Part shown: positions 5,122 to 6,719 of the stretch, piece by piece | Layout: the number at the start of each line of letters is the position of its first letter | Numbering within the stretch: the first letter of the stretch is position 1 | Source of the DNA: a bacterium | GTDB taxonomy: Bacteria; Patescibacteriota; Minisyncoccia; UBA6257; GWB1-50-10 | Length of the DNA: 6,719 nt | Assembly: GCA_027310235.1 (NCBI GenBank) | Contig: DAIDBF010000048.1 | Location: 1-6,719, forward strand | Reading direction: 5' to 3' | Program-made: the position numbers and the translations under genes | The notes under the pieces: model-generated | The model's input: the letters and a program-made list of their open reading frames with translations, nothing else | Told to the model about the DNA's origin: nothing | The model's database searches: none

Positions 5122-5270
5122 AGAACTTCGACAAGTTCAAAAGTTTAATCAGCTGCGATCGCTTCGCGACCGCAACAAAGTTTGGAGAAAATTTTTCTCC
5201 CCAAGATAAGACCACTATATATAATCCTTATTGGATATTATTCATTTTCTGTATGGTGGTCTTTAATTTT
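5122..5270 (+). ncRNA. Structured leader or small RNA upstream of infC, ending in a terminator-like hairpin
   Basis: Four hairpins follow in series. GAACTT/AAGTTC closes a 4-base loop (5123-5138). TGCGATCGC/GCGACCGCA has one mismatch and a TTC loop (about 5153-5173). GGAGAAA/TTTCTCC closes ATT (about 5184-5200). AAGACCAC (5208-5215) pairs with GTGGTCTT (5256-5263) around an AU-rich interior that includes ATCC/GGAT. The last stem runs into TTTAATTTT, a terminator-like end. In Firmicutes the infC-rpmI-rplT operon is controlled by an L20-binding leader with a terminator, so an attenuator is plausible here; a free-standing RNA of about 150 bases is the alternative. No sequence match to the known L20 leader was established. 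Confidence 0.45.
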
Positions 5271-5297
5271 GCAAAACAAAAACAAAACTGATACTAT
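5269..5297 (+). promoter_or_regulatory. Promoter of infC, start point on the initiation codon
   Basis: TTGCAA (5269-5274), a 17-base spacer and TACTAT (5292-5297) form a well-spaced promoter. Six bases separate the -10 box from the ATC at 5304. The spacer is A-rich with repeated CAAAA units. The -35 box overlaps the T-rich end of the upstream hairpin. Confidence 0.6.
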
Positions 5298-5303
5298 TTT
5301 CAT

Positions 5304-5804
5304 ATCCATTACCGAACCAACAACCAAATAGCCGCGCGGGAACTCAGAGTTATCGATGAGCGCGGCGGGAATCTTGGCGTTATCACCAAGGAGGAGGCAT
5401 TAAAGATCGCCTCGGAAAAGGGTCTTGATCTCATTGAGATTGCGCCAACGGTAAATCCGCCGGTCGCGCGGATCATGAGCTTCGACAAGTTTCGCTACGA
5501 AAAGGATAAAGAGGAGAAGCGGATGCGGCAGGTTCAGAAACCGAAAGAACTGAAGGAGGTGCGCATCACTCCCCGGGCCGCCAAGAATGATCTCCAGGTG
5601 AGGGCGAAAAAGGCGGATGAGTTTTTGGAAGAAGGACACAAGGTAACCATCAATCTCTTTCTCCGCGGACGGGAAAAGGCAAATAAGGAGTGGGCCTTGC
5701 AGAAAATGGAAGAATTCTTTACGATGGTGAGCGTCCCCTATCAGATTACGATGATGCCGAAACCGGGCGGGCGGGGGTTCATCGCACAAATCATGAAAAA
5801 ATAA
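5304..5804 (+). CDS. infC: Translation initiation factor IF-3, non-standard AUC start
   Basis: IF3 binds the 30S subunit, keeps it free of 50S and proofreads start-codon choice. The 166-residue reading shows the whole family: the N-domain from NQIAARELRVIDERGGNLGVI (7-27) through GLDLIEIAP (40-48) and PPVARIMSFDKFRYE (52-66), a Lys-rich linker, then the C-domain KELKEVRITP (81-90), FLEEGHKVTINLFLRGRE (107-124) and KPGGRGF (153-159). The first in-frame ATG is at 5475 (residue 58), inside the protein and far too late. An in-frame TGA at 5289-5291 limits the other side, and no ATG, GTG or TTG lies between. ATC at 5304 places HYRTNNQI right after initiation, the usual IF3 N-terminus; ATA at 5328 is a less likely alternative. 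Escherichia coli infC uses AUU for self-regulation, so a rare start here fits the family. It leads infC-rpmI-rplT with a one-base gap to rpmI. Confidence 0.92.
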   Translation: MHYRTNNQIAARELRVIDERGGNLGVITKEEALKIASEKGLDLIEIAPTVNPPVARIMSFDKFRYEKDKEEKRMRQVQKPKELKEVRITPRAAKNDLQVRAKKADEFLEEGHKVTINLFLRGREKANKEWALQKMEEFFTMVSVPYQITMMPKPGGRGFIAQIMKK

Positions 5805-5805
5805 C

Positions 5806-5994
5806 ATGGGAATTAAAAGCGTAAAAAAGAGCATCACCAAACGCATCAGGGTTACGAAGCAGGGAAAGATCCTGCGCCGCGCGATGGCGTTGGGGCATGC
5901 GAAAGCAAACAAAAATACCGTGCAGAAGAAAAGAAAAAAGGCGCACCGCACCCTCGGCTCTGGCATCACAAAACAACTGCAACAATATTTATAA
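5806..5994 (+). CDS. rpmI: Large ribosomal subunit protein bL35
   Basis: The 62-residue, strongly basic protein fits bL35 in size and pattern: KSVKKSITKRIRVTKQGKIL at 4-23, then RRAMALGHAKANK, and a Lys/Arg-rich end with KKRKKAHRTL. It binds 23S rRNA in the large subunit. The position between infC and rplT is the conserved bacterial order and confirms the call. Only one base separates it from the infC stop (TAACATG), and no Shine-Dalgarno sequence is seen, so translation is probably coupled to infC. The N-terminal half is more divergent than in model bacteria, as is common in reduced genomes. Confidence 0.95.
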   Translation: MGIKSVKKSITKRIRVTKQGKILRRAMALGHAKANKNTVQKKRKKAHRTLGSGITKQLQQYL

Positions 5995-5997
5995 CCT

Positions 5998-6342
5998 ATG
6001 ACACGAGTAAAACGAGGCACCATTGCCCATAAAAAGCGGGAGCGTGTACTCAAAAAAACAAAGGGATACCGCTGGGGCAGGAGAACGAAGGAACGCGCCG
6101 CAAAAGAAGCGCTGCTTCATGGATTGAGCAGAAAATTTAAAGGAAGGAAGGAAAAAAAGCGCACCGCACGGGCGCATTGGCAGGTAAAGATCAATGCCGC
6201 GGTACGCGCAGAGGGCATGAGTTACAGCGCGTTTATACGCGCGCTGAAGAAAAAGAACGTCGTCCTCGATAGGAAGGTACTCGCCGATCTCGCGGAACAC
6301 GAGCCGATAATCTTCAAAAAAATAATCGAGTTCGTACGATAA
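5998..6342 (+). CDS. rplT: Large ribosomal subunit protein bL20
   Basis: The 114-residue protein matches bL20 along its length: MTRVKRGTIAHKKRERVLKK at 1-20, then KGYRWGRRTKERAAKEALLHG, HWQVKINAAVRAEGMSYSAF (about 60-79) and the end LADLAEHEPIIFKKI. bL20 is essential for early 50S assembly and binds 23S rRNA. In several bacteria it also represses its own operon by binding a leader that mimics its rRNA site, which makes it the natural ligand candidate for the structured RNA at 5122-5270 (inference). It begins three bases after the rpmI stop without a Shine-Dalgarno sequence. Its stop codon TAA enters the first base of the terminator hairpin at 6342, only four bases from the convergent Nudix stop. 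Confidence 0.97.
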   Translation: MTRVKRGTIAHKKRERVLKKTKGYRWGRRTKERAAKEALLHGLSRKFKGRKEKKRTARAHWQVKINAAVRAEGMSYSAFIRALKKKNVVLDRKVLADLAEHEPIIFKKIIEFVR

Positions 6343-6363
6343 CCGGCTATGCCGGTCTTTCTT
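6342..6363 (+). terminator. Terminator of infC-rpmI-rplT, inside the end of the convergent gene
   Basis: ACCGGC (6342-6347), loop TAT and GCCGGT (6351-6356) are followed by CTTTCTT. The stem begins on the last base of the rplT stop codon and includes the stop and last codons of the leftward Nudix gene. Stem and T-run are modest, so efficiency is uncertain. Confidence 0.6.
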
Positions 6364-6719
6364 GGGGCGCCGTTCCTTCTTGGGGAGCGGCGGCTTCTTT
6401 TTGTTTGGGCGCGCTCTGACGCACCACAATGTCATACGCCTTCTTCAAATTCCGTTTCAAGTTCGGCGCCCTCAGCATCTTTGCGGCATCCTTATAGAGA
6501 AACCATCCGTAACCCTGATGTTCACGCGGCGCAATTGTGATGACTTGTTTCGAAGTCTCTGCAAGATAATAGATCACGAGACGCGACACGCGTTTTTTCT
6601 CTTTCGTAAAGAATACGAACCGGTCGGAAACTTTGAACCAGTTGTTGAACTGGAGATCGCGGGGGCTGATTCCGGTCTCTTCCGTCACTTCCCGGAGCGC
6701 CGCACGATAACTTTGTTCC
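6347..6719 (-). CDS. Nudix hydrolase, diadenosine tetraphosphatase type (5' end outside window)
   Basis: The frame is open from the right edge leftward to TAG at 6349-6347, giving 123 complete codons and lacking the N-terminus. The first residues in view, EQSYRAALREVTEETGIS, are the second half of a Nudix box (E-x7-REVTEETGI); the glycine that begins the box lies outside. Further in, YYLAET and IAPREHQGYGWFLYKDAAKML, with EH..Y.W before a DAA(K) helix, fit bis(5'-nucleosyl)-tetraphosphatases of the NUDT2 type, which cleave Ap4A-like alarmones to ATP and AMP. The enzyme is presumably cytosolic. A Pro/Ala/Gln/Glu-rich tail of about 20 residues, with APQE occurring twice, follows the domain and is probably disordered. 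A GTG at 6688 could be mistaken for the start but lies within the Nudix box. It converges on rplT with four bases between stop codons. Confidence 0.88.
   Translation of the reverse strand, partial: EQSYRAALREVTEETGISPRDLQFNNWFKVSDRFVFFTKEKKRVSRLVIYYLAETSKQVITIAPREHQGYGWFLYKDAAKMLRAPNLKRNLKKAYDIVVRQSAPKQKEAAAPQEGTAPQERPA

Larger units (their letters stand above)
4844..5303. other. 460-base region without a protein gene, rich in RNA structure
   Basis: No convincing protein gene lies between the DUF378 start and infC. The open frame at 4851-5117 has no family features and crosses all the hairpins. The stretch contains the DUF378 leader stem, a rightward terminator, a TATAAT reading leftward, a 14-bp-closed GC-rich stem, a small GCCC/GGGC hairpin near 5081-5095, an extended -10 promoter, four serial hairpins and the infC promoter. 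In such a compact genome this density suggests real regulatory or RNA genes. Confidence 0.6.

Noticed and set aside
5475..5804. 109-residue version of IF3 starting at ATG 5475
   Set aside because: It would lack the IF3 N-domain, which is clearly encoded in the same frame just upstream.
5994..6719. Antisense frames opposite rplT and the right-edge Nudix gene
   Set aside because: They overlap confidently identified genes and show no family features.
1..6719. Mobile elements, CRISPR arrays, toxin-antitoxin or phage genes
   Set aside because: No transposase, integrase, direct-repeat array or paired small toxin-like genes were found; all confident genes are chromosomal housekeeping or CPR-typical.

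Overview
The window looks like a piece of a Candidate Phyla Radiation (Patescibacteria) genome, most likely Parcubacteria. Three things point there. The left-edge gene is a long Cys-rich zinc-ribbon protein of a type I associate with Parcubacteria-like genomes. There is a winged-helix plus Nudix fusion of the CPR sort. Genes are small and tightly packed, with almost no Shine-Dalgarno sequences. TGA acts as a stop (gene ending at 2190, and the stop just upstream of infC), so the code is standard (table 11), not the TGA=Gly code of Gracilibacteria/Absconditabacteria. The assignment rests on recognition, not on a search.

Layout: (1) 1-1271, minus: Cys-rich zinc-ribbon protein, open at the left edge and easily missed because its stop lies outside the window. 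(2) 1272-1341: divergent promoter region with a GC-rich palindrome. (3) 1342-2109, plus: glycerophosphodiester phosphodiesterase. (4) 2110-2189: convergent spacer with a second copy of the palindrome and a nested hairpin. (5) 2190-2891, minus: membrane-anchored extracytoplasmic protein of unknown function. (6) 2892-3041: divergent promoters inside an imperfect inverted repeat. (7) 3042-4564, plus: winged-helix/Nudix hydrolase overlapping glutamate racemase murI by one base. (8) 4613-4843, minus: DUF378 two-helix membrane protein with its own terminator. (9) 4844-5303: a 460-base stretch without a protein gene, holding at least three strong RNA-scale structures and several promoter/terminator signals. 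(10) 5304-6342, plus: infC-rpmI-rplT (IF3, bL35, bL20), with infC starting at a non-standard AUC codon. (11) 6347-6719, minus: Nudix hydrolase of the diadenosine tetraphosphatase type, cut by the right edge.

Two themes deserve attention. First, several genes (at 1271, 1342, 2891, 3042 and infC at 5304) have a -10-like hexamer ending six or seven bases before the start codon. Transcription would then begin on, or one base before, the start codon, giving leaderless mRNAs. This agrees with the absence of ribosome-binding sites. Second, the translation-factor operon is preceded by a dense regulatory stretch: a structured leader or small RNA ending in a terminator-like hairpin, then a promoter placed exactly on the AUC start of infC. 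IF3 is known to act against non-AUG starts and leaderless initiation, so this arrangement suggests self-limiting control of IF3.

Functionally the window mixes cell-wall precursor supply (MurI makes D-glutamate), lipid-headgroup salvage (GDPD), nucleotide housekeeping (two Nudix proteins), translation (IF3, L35, L20) and three proteins of unknown role. No mobile element, CRISPR array, tRNA or rRNA was found.
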